Of a stretch of DNA of 54,196 bases, positions 24,940 to 34,026 are shown piece by piece. The DNA comes from Syntrophobacteraceae bacterium (GTDB taxonomy: Bacteria > Desulfobacterota > Syntrophobacteria > Syntrophobacterales > Syntrophobacteraceae). Position numbers and translations under genes: made by a program. Every line of letters begins with the position of its first letter. The stretch's first letter is position 1. Under the pieces are notes generated by a model. The model saw nothing but the letters and a program-made list of their open reading frames with translations, had not been told where the DNA came from and did not search any database. The stretch is from contig JAGPLX010000012.1 of assembly GCA_018053185.1 (NCBI GenBank), positions 1-54,196 of the forward strand, given 5' to 3'.

Positions 24940-26112
24940 ATGACCAAATCGAAAGAAGGCTCCGAGAGGGCCGATGGGTGTGGCGACATCCACCTTCAGG
25001 AAGGAATGGGTTCCGGTTCCCTGAAGAGAAACAGGGATCCGCTTTCGGCACTCCTTCCGGTTCTGGCGTTGGGCGTTCTTGTTTCCCTGATTGCCGGCGG
25101 TGCCGCGGGGTGGTATTGGGCCAAGAGCCGTCCTGCACCCCAAGTACCTCCACTGGTTCTCCGGGGGCAGGTCGAGTCCGAAAGGGTGCCCGTTCGAAGC
25201 CCCAGCCGCGGCACGGTTCAGGAGCTAAATGTGGATGTGGATCATCGGGTGGAGAAGGGACGAGTTCTCGCCGTCATTCAGGACAAGGACCTTGATGCTC
25301 GGATCGAGGGGATCCTCGCTCAGGCTCGTGGCCTCGAGGAGCAGTTGTTCGAGGCCGAAAGGAACCTGGAAACATCGGAACGAAACACAGCCCAGAAGTG
25401 GGGCTGGACAAAGGAAGCCCTCGATCACGCCAAGGAACGATTGGACATCGAGGAGAAACGGCTTCAGCGGATCGCCAAGGGAAGCGATTCCAATTATGTC
25501 TTCTATGAGAGCAACCCTTCGACGGTGGAAGAATCATCGAGCGGGATGACCGCCCTGGATCTGGCCCGCCGGCGCGTGAAAGAAGCCAGGGCCGAGGTGA
25601 AGTTTTATCAAAGATCGCTTGATGCGGAGATCGGTCCGGAGATGGGACCGAGTCCGCAGCAAAAGTGTAAGAAGGTCCTCGACCAGATTCTCGGGGGCTT
25701 CCAAACCATCCGGCAGGCGCTTGTCTCGGTTGATCGGACTTTTCCGGTGCACAGCCCCGTGCATGGGTCCGTGATCCGGCGAATGGTGCAGCCGGGGGAC
25801 AAGGTTCAAATGGACCAGGTCCTCCTGTGGGTGGCCGATCACAGCACACTCTGGCTCCATGCGGAAGCGGACCTTTCCCTGACGGCAGGTGCTCACGTAG
25901 GGCGGAAGGTGCGGGCGATCCCTGATGCCCATCCCGGAGTCCAAATCGACGGGGAGGTTTCCAGGGTCGAGTTGGTCGGTACGAGAGAGGAGAGCGGCAC
26001 GGGCGAGTCTCCCCAAAGCTCTCGTTGCCGCGTCGTGGTGACCCCGGTCCACTCTCCCATCGAACTGGTCCCTGGCATGCCAGTGACCTTCTACCTGGAA
26101 CCCGCATGCTGA
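24940..26112 (+). CDS. HlyD/RND-type membrane fusion (adaptor) protein without adjacent pump
   Basis: Start chosen at ATG 24940 (MTKSKEGSER) with GGAG 9 bp before it, giving 390 aa. The frame upstream overlaps motB. One membrane anchor is seen around VLALGVLVSLIAGGAAGWYW (about 38-58). It is followed by a biotinyl-lipoyl half-motif (VPVRSPSRGTVQELNVDVDH), a long coiled-coil hairpin (about 110-250) and the returning half VHSPVHGSVIRRMVQPGDKV. It would link an inner-membrane exporter to an outer-membrane channel. Its partner is not in the window. It may be co-transcribed with motAB across a 122-bp gap, but there is no functional reason for that. Confidence 0.78.
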   Translation: MTKSKEGSERADGCGDIHLQEGMGSGSLKRNRDPLSALLPVLALGVLVSLIAGGAAGWYWAKSRPAPQVPPLVLRGQVESERVPVRSPSRGTVQELNVDVDHRVEKGRVLAVIQDKDLDARIEGILAQARGLEEQLFEAERNLETSERNTAQKWGWTKEALDHAKERLDIEEKRLQRIAKGSDSNYVFYESNPSTVEESSSGMTALDLARRRVKEARAEVKFYQRSLDAEIGPEMGPSPQQKCKKVLDQILGGFQTIRQALVSVDRTFPVHSPVHGSVIRRMVQPGDKVQMDQVLLWVADHSTLWLHAEADLSLTAGAHVGRKVRAIPDAHPGVQIDGEVSRVELVGTREESGTGESPQSSRCRVVVTPVHSPIELVPGMPVTFYLEPAC

Positions 26113-26119
26113 AAACCGT

Positions 26120-26144
26120 GTCGGCTCCCCTCCGCGGAGCCGAC
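26120..26144 (+). terminator. Hairpin terminator after the adaptor gene
   Basis: GTCGGCTCC (26120-26128) pairs perfectly with GGAGCCGAC (26136-26144), followed by CCCCCTTTCCC. It lies 8 bp after the stop codon. The T-run is poor. Confidence 0.6.
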
Positions 26145-26222
26145 CCCCTTTCCCGGAAAGCCGTAAGGCAGAATGACCGGGGACCGGAACTCTTTGCAGG
26201 GGGAGCCGTCGTCCCAACGGCT

Positions 26223-26696
26223 TCACTCGATGTCATACCAGGGGCGCTTCTTAGGAAGGGGCCTGCCCGGGTAGGCAGGAACCCTGATCTGGGGGGAACT
26301 GCGGTAGAGTCGTTTCAGTTGTTGAAATCTTTCGGGGCCAAGGATTTTTCTCACGTCCAGAACATAACGCAACCTTTCCAGGGCCAAGTCCGACCGAACG
26401 GCCTCGAGCCTCCGGGCCTGAGCCATCACGGATTGCTCCTTGAGGGGTTCAAATTCGAGCAGATCCCTCAATTCGGCCTGTTCCCGTTTCAGCTCCTCTT
26501 TGAGCTCCACCAGTCTTCGCCGATTATCGTCGTAGAGACCGTCCAGCTGGCGCCTTTCCTTGTCGGTCAACTGGAGCTTATCTCGAAGTGGGGGGACATG
26601 CCACCATCTACCCGGATAGATCTCCTGTCCAAAAGAAACAGCGGGCAAGCAAACTCCAAGCAACACGGCGAGAAATCGGATCGCTCTTCGCCTCAT
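26223..26696 (-). CDS. Periplasmic Spy/CpxP-like protein (LTxxQ-type)
   Basis: Start set at ATG 26696, overlapping the stop of the anti-sigma gene by 4 bp, giving 157 aa. MRRRAIRFLAVLLGVCLPAVS is a signal peptide, with likely cleavage after FGQ. The mature part is a helical hairpin with DKLQLTDKERRQLDGLYDDN, resembling the LTxxQ repeat of CpxP, Spy and zinc-resistance-associated proteins, and a long charged coiled coil (about 45-110). Such proteins act as ATP-independent chaperones or as metal/stress sensors. Its position behind an ECF sigma/anti-sigma pair fits a stress-sensing partner. Confidence 0.72.
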   Translation of the reverse strand: MRRRAIRFLAVLLGVCLPAVSFGQEIYPGRWWHVPPLRDKLQLTDKERRQLDGLYDDNRRRLVELKEELKREQAELRDLLEFEPLKEQSVMAQARRLEAVRSDLALERLRYVLDVRKILGPERFQQLKRLYRSSPQIRVPAYPGRPLPKKRPWYDIE

Positions 26697-27256
26697 GACC
26701 GTTTTTTCCACTCCCGCTGAAATCTTCTTACCGTGTCGGTGTTTTTGCCCTGCCCCTCGAAACGGGCCTTGTCTTCCTCTAGGTTCTCGAGGTCCGAATC
26801 AGGATCGTTCCCATCGGATATTTCAAGGTAAGCGGGCGGCAAGGCGTTCTCTTCGAGGCGGTCGATCTCGGCAATGAGGATCTGGTCCTGGATCATCTCC
26901 TCGTGTAACCGCGCCAGGCCATCCGTCTGGAGATTTCTCTGAAACAATATCCCCGAGATGAGAAGCAGGAGGGTCGCCGTGGCGAATCCCGTCAGAAAGG
27001 GACCCCGCCAGTGGGAAACCCACGAGGAAGAGATGTGTACTTCCCGCGGGACAGAGGGCCTTCTGGATGGTTTGGGAGAGGCCCTTTGTGCGAATTCCGT
27101 GAAAGCTGTCAGGGAGTCTCTGACCTGTGCCACGGCCAATCGGCATTCCGCACATTCCGACAGATGCTCTCTGTCCGCTGTCGGCAGCGCAGCCTCATCG
27201 ACGAAAGACCACAAGATCCGGTCTTCGCTCAGGTGTCCATCCTCATGGGACTTCAT
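26693..27256 (-). CDS. Membrane-bound zinc-finger anti-sigma factor
   Basis: The 187-aa protein has an N-terminal zf-HC2 (ZAS) domain. HLSECAECRLAV gives the His-x3-Cys-x2-Cys zinc motif near residues 30-38. One transmembrane helix, FLTGFATATLLLLISGILF, lies near residues 86-104, with a periplasmic acidic tail of about 80 residues. It should hold the ECF sigma factor encoded just upstream (4-bp overlap) until the envelope signal arrives. It overlaps the Spy-like gene downstream by 4 bp, so all three are translationally coupled. Confidence 0.85.
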   Translation of the reverse strand: MKSHEDGHLSEDRILWSFVDEAALPTADREHLSECAECRLAVAQVRDSLTAFTEFAQRASPKPSRRPSVPREVHISSSWVSHWRGPFLTGFATATLLLLISGILFQRNLQTDGLARLHEEMIQDQILIAEIDRLEENALPPAYLEISDGNDPDSDLENLEEDKARFEGQGKNTDTVRRFQREWKKRS

Positions 27257-27888
27257 GCTTTCTCTCCCCGCAGAAGTTTTGAAAAAGCCGAATTGTCCTT
27301 AAATTTCTTCAACGCTCGGTATAGGTGGGTCTTGACGGCGCTTTCACTCTTGCCGAGAATCTGCGAAATCTCCTTGATGCCGAACTGGTCTGCAAATCTC
27401 AGAAAAAAGACCTCTCGTTCAAGATGTGACAAGGAACCGGAAAACCTGGCTACCTGGGCCCAAAACTCCTGTTGCATGAGCTGGTCGAGCACCCGAGGCT
27501 CCTCGGATGCCTCAATGTGACGATCACCCACTTCTTCGGCGGGTTCAGAGTCGTAGACTCCAAAAATCGCCAGGAAACGCTTTTTGCGATGGAAATCCCG
27601 AACCCGGTTGACGGCAACGCGATACAACCACGACCGAAAACGCCTTGGGTCCTTCACGGACGAAACATGCTTGATCATGAGGAGGAATATGTCTTGGGTC
27701 AGATCTTCTGCATCCATTCTGGACCGGGTTCGATAGAAGACCATGCGGAAGATCTCCTCATGATACAAATCCACCAGATGATCCAGGGCGATCCTGCTGC
27801 CTCCCTTGGCCTGTTCCACCAGTTCGGCGACTGAATCCGGATCGAGCCCCCGGGAAGCATCGGTTTGGGAAGCGGTCGAGTGCGGCAT
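27253..27888 (-). CDS. ECF-family RNA polymerase sigma factor
   Basis: The 211-aa protein has sigma region 2 (MDAEDLTQDIFLLMIKH and FRSWLYRVAVNRVRDFHRKK) and region 4 (LSHLEREVFFLRFADQFGIK and SESAVKTHLYRALKKFKD), joined by an acidic linker. It has no region 1 or 3, as in ECF (RpoE/SigW-like) factors. It is the first gene of an ECF - anti-sigma - Spy-like unit and is likely to activate its own promoter, though no ECF-type AAC promoter motif was identified upstream. Confidence 0.92.
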   Translation of the reverse strand: MPHSTASQTDASRGLDPDSVAELVEQAKGGSRIALDHLVDLYHEEIFRMVFYRTRSRMDAEDLTQDIFLLMIKHVSSVKDPRRFRSWLYRVAVNRVRDFHRKKRFLAIFGVYDSEPAEEVGDRHIEASEEPRVLDQLMQQEFWAQVARFSGSLSHLEREVFFLRFADQFGIKEISQILGKSESAVKTHLYRALKKFKDNSAFSKLLRGEKA

Positions 27889-28809
27889 AATCCTGTCGTG
27901 TTGTCCCTTTCACAAGGGGCCTACCCGGAGCCTCCCGCCGTTTCCAAACGAAAGGGAATCGGCGACCTTTTCGAGGGTCTTCGGTGTGATCCCCTCGCTC
28001 ATGCCTGGTGGCGGAAAGACCCTGCGGCAGTTCCATACTCGCCTGGCAGCTATTCCCCTGGTCTCCACTCTCCATTACCGGGCATCTTCTATCGCCGATA
28101 TTTACTCCATATGGACGAAAGATGAAAATAGATTGTCTACACGGACTCTTGCTCAAAAAGAAGAAAAAGCAGGGATTTGGATAACGTCTCGTTAAAGACA
28201 TGGAAAGGCATGTCGATCCGATCTAGATCAGCTCGAATTCCACGGGATTGACGGATTTCTTTGCGGTTCCGCCTGGGGAAAATTCCCCGGCGAGCGTCGA
28301 CCGGTGCTGTTTGGTCTCGAGGACCGTGATCTGTTTTTTGGCGCTGTCACCGGCAGGACGGGGACGAGTCTCGCCGTCGCCAAAGGCAAAGTCGCAGTAT
28401 ACTTTCCGATGGTGCTGAGGTCGCCGTGCTCCGGCTCATGGGACAAAATCGACTTATCGTGGGCAATGGATCCTGGGTGACTGAATTCCGGGCAGCGTCT
28501 GTTCCGGGGGTTGCCGCATCGGCATGGCCAGCCCGGCGGAGGAGACCGATGCGAGGTGTGGAAGGAGAACGGGCAGTCCGGTGGGGTTTTTCTTTCCGCT
28601 CCCAAGAGGTCTGGGTATAATTTTACGATCTGAGACAGATTCTCCGCAGGGTGTGCCCCGTGACCGAATCATCACACCCGTTTGAGAGGAGGCAGACTTT
28701 CCATACACGAGGGTGTTCTGGGGATGGGATGCGAGAAATGGGAGATCGTCCGTCTGGTTTTTTTTATGAACTACGAACAAATCGAGATCCGTGGGAAAGG
28801 GGTTTCTGA
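27889..28809. other. Long intergenic region, 921 bp, mostly without recognisable genes
   Basis: It separates the leftward sigma operon from the rightward efflux operon. Frames in it are arginine/proline-rich and lack start signals, apart from the fragment noted at 28223-28441. GTATAATTTTA near 28615-28625 is a plausible -10 region for the efflux operon. No RNA gene was recognised. Confidence 0.5.
28223..28441 (-). pseudogene. Possible gene remnant (coding-like fragment without start codon)
   Basis: One minus-strand frame is open from a TGA near 28441 down to TAG 28225-28223. It reads KVYCDFAFGDGETRPR and then KKQITVLETKQH and ending NPVEFELI. Its composition (balanced acidic and basic residues, no Arg/Pro excess) is more protein-like than neighbouring frames. 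It has no ATG/GTG/TTG start and no ribosome binding site. I do not recognise a family. It could be the eroded 3' end of a lost gene, or chance. Confidence 0.25.
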
Positions 28810-29979
28810 ATGAGACATAATTCCCGTAAGAGTGGCTGGAGGGTTCGTGGCCTTGAGTTTTGTGCCTTGGGAGTCCTTCTGATCGCTTTCGTCTCGGCGG
28901 GTTGCTCGAGGGATGCGGCCGGAAATCCCAAGGTGGAGGACCCGCGCAGGAAAATGGCGGTTCCCGTGACGGTGACGGAGGCTTTACAGAAAGACGTGCC
29001 CGTGCAACTTCGGGCCATCGGCACTGTCCAGGCCTATTCCACCGTGAGCATTCGAGCACAGGTCACGGGAGAGCTCCTCTCGGTGCATTTCAAGGAGGGG
29101 CAGGACGTCAAGAAGGGGGACCTGTTGTTCACCATCGATCCCAAACCCTTCGAAGCGAGACTCAAACAGGCGGAAGCCCATCTGGCCAGGGACCGGGCTC
29201 AACTGGCGAATGCCAGGAAACAGGTGGAACGCTACGGTTCGGTCGTGCGAAAAGGATATGTTCCCGAGGAGCAATACGACCAGATCAGCGCCAATGCCGC
29301 AGCTCTCGAAGCCAGTGTTCGGGCCGATGAAGCGGCTGTGGAAATGGCAAAACTCGAGCTCAGCTATTGTACCATTCGCTCTCCCATCGATGGCACCATG
29401 GGGGAAGTCAAGGTCCACCAGGGAAACCTCATCAAGGCCAATGACAACGACAATCCCATGGTAACCATCAAACAAATCAGCCCCATCCATGTCAGCTTTT
29501 TCATCCCGGAAAAGGATCTGCCGGAGGTGAAGAAGCACATGGCCGCCGGGAAGCTGGAAGTGGCCAGTATCATTCCAGGCAATGAGGGAGAACCCTTCTC
29601 GGGTGCGCTGGACTTTGTCGACAACACCGTCGATCCTGGAACCGGGACCATCCAGTTGAAGGCCTTGTACTCGAATCAGGACAAGAAACTTTGGCCCGGT
29701 CAATTTGTGAACGTTGTCCTGACCCTGGCCACTCAGCCCAATGCCGTGGTCTTGCCGAGCCGAGCGGTTCAGACGGGGCAGGGGGGCAAGTACCTTTTTG
29801 TGGTGAAGCCGGATCTCACCGTGGATTACCGTCCTGTGACCGTGGGCAGGATTCTCGATCAGGAAATCGTCATCGAGAAAGGCGTTGCTCCAGGGGAAAA
29901 AGTGGTGACCGACGGACACCTGCGGTTGGCTCCGGGTTCCAAGATCAGCATTGTGGAAAACAACGGGAAGAAGAGCTAG
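28810..29979 (+). CDS. RND efflux membrane fusion lipoprotein (AcrA/MdtA type)
   Basis: The 389-aa lipoprotein has a signal ending LIAFVSAGCSRD, with the acylated Cys at about residue 32. Then come the barrel and lipoyl halves (AYSTVSIRAQVTGELLSVHF; GDLLFTIDPKPFEARLKQA), an alpha-hairpin (about 115-165), YCTIRSPIDGTMGEVKVHQG and the beta-barrel with DFVDNTVDPGTGTIQLKA. It bridges the RND permease encoded 135 bp downstream and an outer-membrane channel, possibly the NodT-type protein at 20905. The exported compounds cannot be deduced. Confidence 0.93.
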   Translation: MRHNSRKSGWRVRGLEFCALGVLLIAFVSAGCSRDAAGNPKVEDPRRKMAVPVTVTEALQKDVPVQLRAIGTVQAYSTVSIRAQVTGELLSVHFKEGQDVKKGDLLFTIDPKPFEARLKQAEAHLARDRAQLANARKQVERYGSVVRKGYVPEEQYDQISANAAALEASVRADEAAVEMAKLELSYCTIRSPIDGTMGEVKVHQGNLIKANDNDNPMVTIKQISPIHVSFFIPEKDLPEVKKHMAAGKLEVASIIPGNEGEPFSGALDFVDNTVDPGTGTIQLKALYSNQDKKLWPGQFVNVVLTLATQPNAVVLPSRAVQTGQGGKYLFVVKPDLTVDYRPVTVGRILDQEIVIEKGVAPGEKVVTDGHLRLAPGSKISIVENNGKKS

Positions 29980-30114
29980 TACAGCTTGACAGAAGGTGCA
30001 ACCAGTTTTCCCAAACAGGACAAAGGGCTGTGCCCACAAGAGGTGGAAGCTGAATTCTGCCGCCGGCACAAATCCTTATTTCCCGGCCCAATCTGAACTC
30101 AGACTGGATCGCCC

Positions 30115-33100
30115 ATGAACATTACGGAACTCTTTATCCGTCGTTCCGTCATGACCACCCTGGTCATGACGAGCATTCTTCTTTTCGGGATCGTGGGGTA
30201 CCGTTCACTCCCGGTGAGCGAACTACCCAACGTGGATTTCCCGACTATTCTCGTGACGGCCAATCTTCCCGGATCTAGCCCTGAAACCATGGCGTCCTCG
30301 GTGGCAACGCCCCTCGAGCGCGAGTTCTCGACCATCGCCGGCCTGGACTCCATGACGTCCACCAGTGCCCTCGGGGTAACCCAGATCACCCTCCAGTTTG
30401 CCCTGGATCGCAGCATTGACGGAGCCGCCCAGGACGTTCAGACGGCCATCTCCAAGGCTCAGAAGCTGCTGCCTTCGGACATGCCCAGCCCACCGTTCTT
30501 TCGAAAAGTGAACCCCGCCGATCAGCCGATCCTTTACCTGGCAGTGAGTTCCCAGATCCTACCCCTGTCAGCCGTGGACGAATACGCCGAGACCCTCATG
30601 GCGCAGCGGATTTCCATGGTGAGTGGCGTGGCCCAGGTTCAGGTCTTCGGAGCCCAGAAATACGCCGTGCGGGTTCGAGTCAATCCCGAGACCCTGAGCA
30701 AACTGAGAATCGGCCTGGACGAGGTCGAAAAATCCATCATTCAGGCCAATGTGAATCTACCCACGGGGACCTTGTACGGAACACACCAGGCCTTCACTGT
30801 ACAGGCAACGGGGCAGTTGATGGAGGCGGCCGCGTACCGGCCCCTGATCCTGGCCTACCGGAACGGTTCGCCCGTTCGTCTCGAAGATGTCGGCCAGGTG
30901 GTGGACGGGGTTGAAAACGACAAGGTCGCGAGCTGGTTTGTGGACCAGGGGGTAGCAACGCGGGCCATTATTCTGGCAATCCAGCGTCAGCCCGGCACCA
31001 ATACCGTCGAAGTCGCCGATGCCATCAAGAACCTTCTGCCCGTATTCCGCGCCCAGATGCCTGCCGCCGTGGATCTCAACATCCTCTACGACCGTTCCAT
31101 CTCGATTCACGATTCCATCGAGGACGTGAAGCTCACCCTGTACTTGAGCATGGTCCTCGTGGTGCTGGTGATCTTCATGTTCCTGCGGAACCTGTCGGCG
31201 ACCACCATTCCCAGCCTGGCGCTGCCCATGTCCATTGTGGGGACTTTCGCCGTGATGCACCTGCTGGGCTACAGCCTGGACAACCTGTCCTTGATGGCAC
31301 TGACGTTGAGCGTGGGGTTCGTGGTGGACGATGCCATCGTCATGCTCGAAAACATCGTGCGCCACATGGAGATGGGAAAGGGGAGGCTCCAGGCCGCCCT
31401 GGACGGATCCCGGGAAATCGGGTTCACCATTGTATCCATGACCCTGTCCCTGGCGGCGGTCTTCATTCCCCTTTTCTTCATGGGGGGAATCCTGGGTCGC
31501 TTGCTCCATGAATTCGCCGTGACCATTGGAGTGGCCATCCTGGTTTCCGGGTTTGTATCCCTGTCTCTTTCTCCCATGCTCTGCAGCCGCTTCCTGGCCC
31601 CCCCCGGCGAAAAACAACACGGGAGGCTGTACCTGGCCAGTGAGCGATTTTTTGATGGGCTGCTCCATTGCTACGACAGGAGTCTTCGATGGGTCCTGCG
31701 GCATCAGCGAGGGACCGTGGTACTTTCCTTCGGGCTGTTGTTTGTCACCGTCTACCTCTTCGTTGTGGTTCCCAAAGACTTCATTCCCAGCCAGGACACC
31801 GGGCAGATCTTCGGGTTCACCGAGGCGGCCCAGGGGATCTCCTTCGATGCCATGGTGGAGCGGCAGATGGAAGTGGTGGACGTGATCAAACAAGATCCCG
31901 CCGTGGAGGCGTTCATGTCCACTGTGGGAGCCACAGGGGCGAGCCCGACCGGAAACACGGGGCGTCTGTCCATTCGCCTCAAGCCTCGGGACGAGCGAGA
32001 TGCCAACGCCGACGAGGTAATCCAAAGGCTCCGCCCAAAGCTGGCTTCCATTTACGGCATCAACACCTTTCTGCAGAACCCGCCTGCCATCCGGATCGGA
32101 GGTCGGCTGACCAAGAGCCTGTATCAGTACACGCTGCAATCCCCCGAGATCGGTGAGTTGTATACCTGGGCGCCTCGATTGGAGTCTATCCTGCGGGGTC
32201 TGCCCGGTCTGCAGGACGTGACGAGCGATCTTCAGATCACGAATCCCCAGGTGGTGGTGGAGATCGACCGGGATAAGGCTCTGGCCCTGGGAGTCTCGGC
32301 GGAACAGATTGAAAACACTCTATACAATGCCTACGGGTCCCGCCAGGTCTCGACCATTTACACCCCCACCAACCAGTACTGGGTGATCCTCGAAGTCCAG
32401 CCGGAGTTTCAGATGTCTCCCGCCGCCCTCTCGATGCTTTATGTGCGGTCCAGCTCGGACCGGTTGGTTCCTATCTCCACCGTGGCCAGGCTCACTCAAA
32501 CTGTGGGCCCCCTGACGGTAAACCACACGGGTCAGCTGGCCTCAGTCACCGTGTCCTTCAACCTGAGACCCGGCGTGGCCCTGGGAGATGCGGTGAGTCG
32601 GATAGAGAAGGCTGTCAGGGAGTTGCGCCTTCCGGCAACCATCACCACGAGCTTTCAGGGGACTGCCCAACAGTTCCAGTCTTCCATGAAGGGTTTGTGG
32701 GTTCTCCTCATCGTGGCGGTTCTCGTCATTTACATTGTGCTGGGGATTCTGTATGAGAGCTTCATCCACCCGTTGACCATCCTTTCTGGGCTCCCGGCGG
32801 CAGGGGTGGGTGCCCTGGTGACCCTCCTGATCTTTCGGGTGGATTTGAGCATCTATGCCTTCGTGGGCATCATCATGCTCATCGGGATCGTGAAAAAGAA
32901 CGCCATCATGATGATCGATTTTGCCTTGAGTGCCCAGAGACACGAGGGCAAGAACCCTGCCGATGCTATCTACGACGGGTGCATCCTCCGGTTTAGGCCC
33001 ATCATGATGACAACCATGGCGGCTCTCATGGGAACGCTGCCCATTGCCCTGGGGTTTGGGGCGGGAGCCGAAGCCAGAAGGCCCCTGGGACTGGCGGTGG

Positions 33101-33276
33101 TGGGAGGGTTGCTCCTCTCCCAGTTCCTCACCCTCTACATCACTCCCGTCGTCTACCTGTACATGGAGTCCTTCCAGGCTTTTGTGGCGCGAAAATTCAA
33201 GATCCGAATGGGTGAATATGAGCCCCGTTCCCCGGAGGGCCGAATTCCGGGGGAAACGGGTGCTTCTCCCGAATGA
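30115..33276 (+). CDS. RND multidrug efflux permease (HAE-1 family, MdtB/AcrB-like)
   Basis: The 1053-aa inner-membrane pump begins MNITELFIRRSVMTTLVMTS, with 12 membrane helices in two repeats and large periplasmic loops. The proton-relay pair lies in LSVGFVVDDAIVMLENIVRH (TM4, near residues 400-408), and the partner Lys in IMLIGIVKKNAIMMIDFAL (TM10). The N-terminal sequence and the PVSELPNVDFPTI loop are closest to the MdtB/MdtC or MuxB branch. Only one permease gene is present, so it probably forms homotrimers. The adaptor gene precedes it. Confidence 0.95.
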   Translation: MNITELFIRRSVMTTLVMTSILLFGIVGYRSLPVSELPNVDFPTILVTANLPGSSPETMASSVATPLEREFSTIAGLDSMTSTSALGVTQITLQFALDRSIDGAAQDVQTAISKAQKLLPSDMPSPPFFRKVNPADQPILYLAVSSQILPLSAVDEYAETLMAQRISMVSGVAQVQVFGAQKYAVRVRVNPETLSKLRIGLDEVEKSIIQANVNLPTGTLYGTHQAFTVQATGQLMEAAAYRPLILAYRNGSPVRLEDVGQVVDGVENDKVASWFVDQGVATRAIILAIQRQPGTNTVEVADAIKNLLPVFRAQMPAAVDLNILYDRSISIHDSIEDVKLTLYLSMVLVVLVIFMFLRNLSATTIPSLALPMSIVGTFAVMHLLGYSLDNLSLMALTLSVGFVVDDAIVMLENIVRHMEMGKGRLQAALDGSREIGFTIVSMTLSLAAVFIPLFFMGGILGRLLHEFAVTIGVAILVSGFVSLSLSPMLCSRFLAPPGEKQHGRLYLASERFFDGLLHCYDRSLRWVLRHQRGTVVLSFGLLFVTVYLFVVVPKDFIPSQDTGQIFGFTEAAQGISFDAMVERQMEVVDVIKQDPAVEAFMSTVGATGASPTGNTGRLSIRLKPRDERDANADEVIQRLRPKLASIYGINTFLQNPPAIRIGGRLTKSLYQYTLQSPEIGELYTWAPRLESILRGLPGLQDVTSDLQITNPQVVVEIDRDKALALGVSAEQIENTLYNAYGSRQVSTIYTPTNQYWVILEVQPEFQMSPAALSMLYVRSSSDRLVPISTVARLTQTVGPLTVNHTGQLASVTVSFNLRPGVALGDAVSRIEKAVRELRLPATITTSFQGTAQQFQSSMKGLWVLLIVAVLVIYIVLGILYESFIHPLTILSGLPAAGVGALVTLLIFRVDLSIYAFVGIIMLIGIVKKNAIMMIDFALSAQRHEGKNPADAIYDGCILRFRPIMMTTMAALMGTLPIALGFGAGAEARRPLGLAVVGGLLLSQFLTLYITPVVYLYMESFQAFVARKFKIRMGEYEPRSPEGRIPGETGASPE

Positions 33277-33309
33277 TCGTGGATGGTTGAGAAAGGGAGT
33301 GGAAAGGGA

Positions 33310-34026
33310 ATGGAAATGGACAAGTGGGAACTGGACCGGATCATGGATCAGATACGGGCTAAATTCACCGTGGAGGTCTCTCCCCTGAAGATCGGGAACC
33401 ATGTCCTTCAGATCCTGCAGTTGTGCAATTTCGAGGACTATGTAGCCGAACTCATCGAATGCCAGGGGAAGAGTTCCAAGGAACTTCCGTATTGGGCAAA
33501 GGTCTGGGAGGCAAGCTTCGTTCTGGCTCGCTTTTTGGGGATGCAGCCGGTGGCCCCCGGGCGCAAGATCCTCGAGATCGGCGCGGGACTGGGAATTGTG
33601 GGCCTCTACGCAGGCCTTTGCGGTCATCAGGTGGTCATGAGCGACGTGGACGAGGATGCGCTTCTCTTTGCGCGGGCTCACGTGCTCATGAACCAGGTCC
33701 CGAATGTGACCGTCCGGAAGCTGGATTGGAATCATCCCGATCCCGGTGAGTCCTACGACATGATCGTCGGCTCCGAGGTGGTCTACGACCGGGATACCTA
33801 CCCCGCCCTGGTGGCTTTCCTTCGACGGATGTTGGCGCCGACGGGCATGATTTACCTTTCCAGGAACCTCGATTTGCCCGCCAACCAGTTTTTCGTGGAA
33901 CTAACCAAGTTCTTCGAGTTCAAGCAGACCATCTGCAAAGTTCGGAACGAAGGGGAAGTTCAGGAAATTGCCCTGTACGCCGTTCGTCCCAAACAGGGGG
34001 TGCCTTTTGGAACAACTCTGCCATGA
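33310..34026 (+). CDS. Class I SAM-dependent methyltransferase (METTL20/21-like)
   Basis: The 238-aa form starts at ATG 33310 with AAGGGAG before it; ATG 33283 would add nine residues. It has LPYWAKVWEASFVLARFL followed by motif I KILEIGAGLGIVGLYAGLCG, an acidic loop VVMSDVDEDALLFARAH, and VGSEVVYDRDTYPAL, the DxxY-like block typical of the seven-beta-strand lysine methyltransferases of the METTL20/ETF-beta group. Protein lysine methylation is therefore plausible but untested. It follows the RND permease closely and overlaps the next hydrolase gene by 20 bp. Confidence 0.75.
   Translation: MEMDKWELDRIMDQIRAKFTVEVSPLKIGNHVLQILQLCNFEDYVAELIECQGKSSKELPYWAKVWEASFVLARFLGMQPVAPGRKILEIGAGLGIVGLYAGLCGHQVVMSDVDEDALLFARAHVLMNQVPNVTVRKLDWNHPDPGESYDMIVGSEVVYDRDTYPALVAFLRRMLAPTGMIYLSRNLDLPANQFFVELTKFFEFKQTICKVRNEGEVQEIALYAVRPKQGVPFGTTLP

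Noticed and set aside
28454-29059. Open frame of about 200 codons on the minus strand over the start of the efflux adaptor
   Set aside because: It overlaps the clearly real adaptor gene antisense, is Arg/Pro/Ser-rich and has no ribosome binding site.
30757-32139. Long antisense frame (460 codons) inside the RND permease
   Set aside because: It is a shadow of a GC-rich gene: Gly/His/Gln-rich composition without domains. Similar antisense frames inside fumarase, dsrA, dsrB and cbiA were rejected for the same reason.
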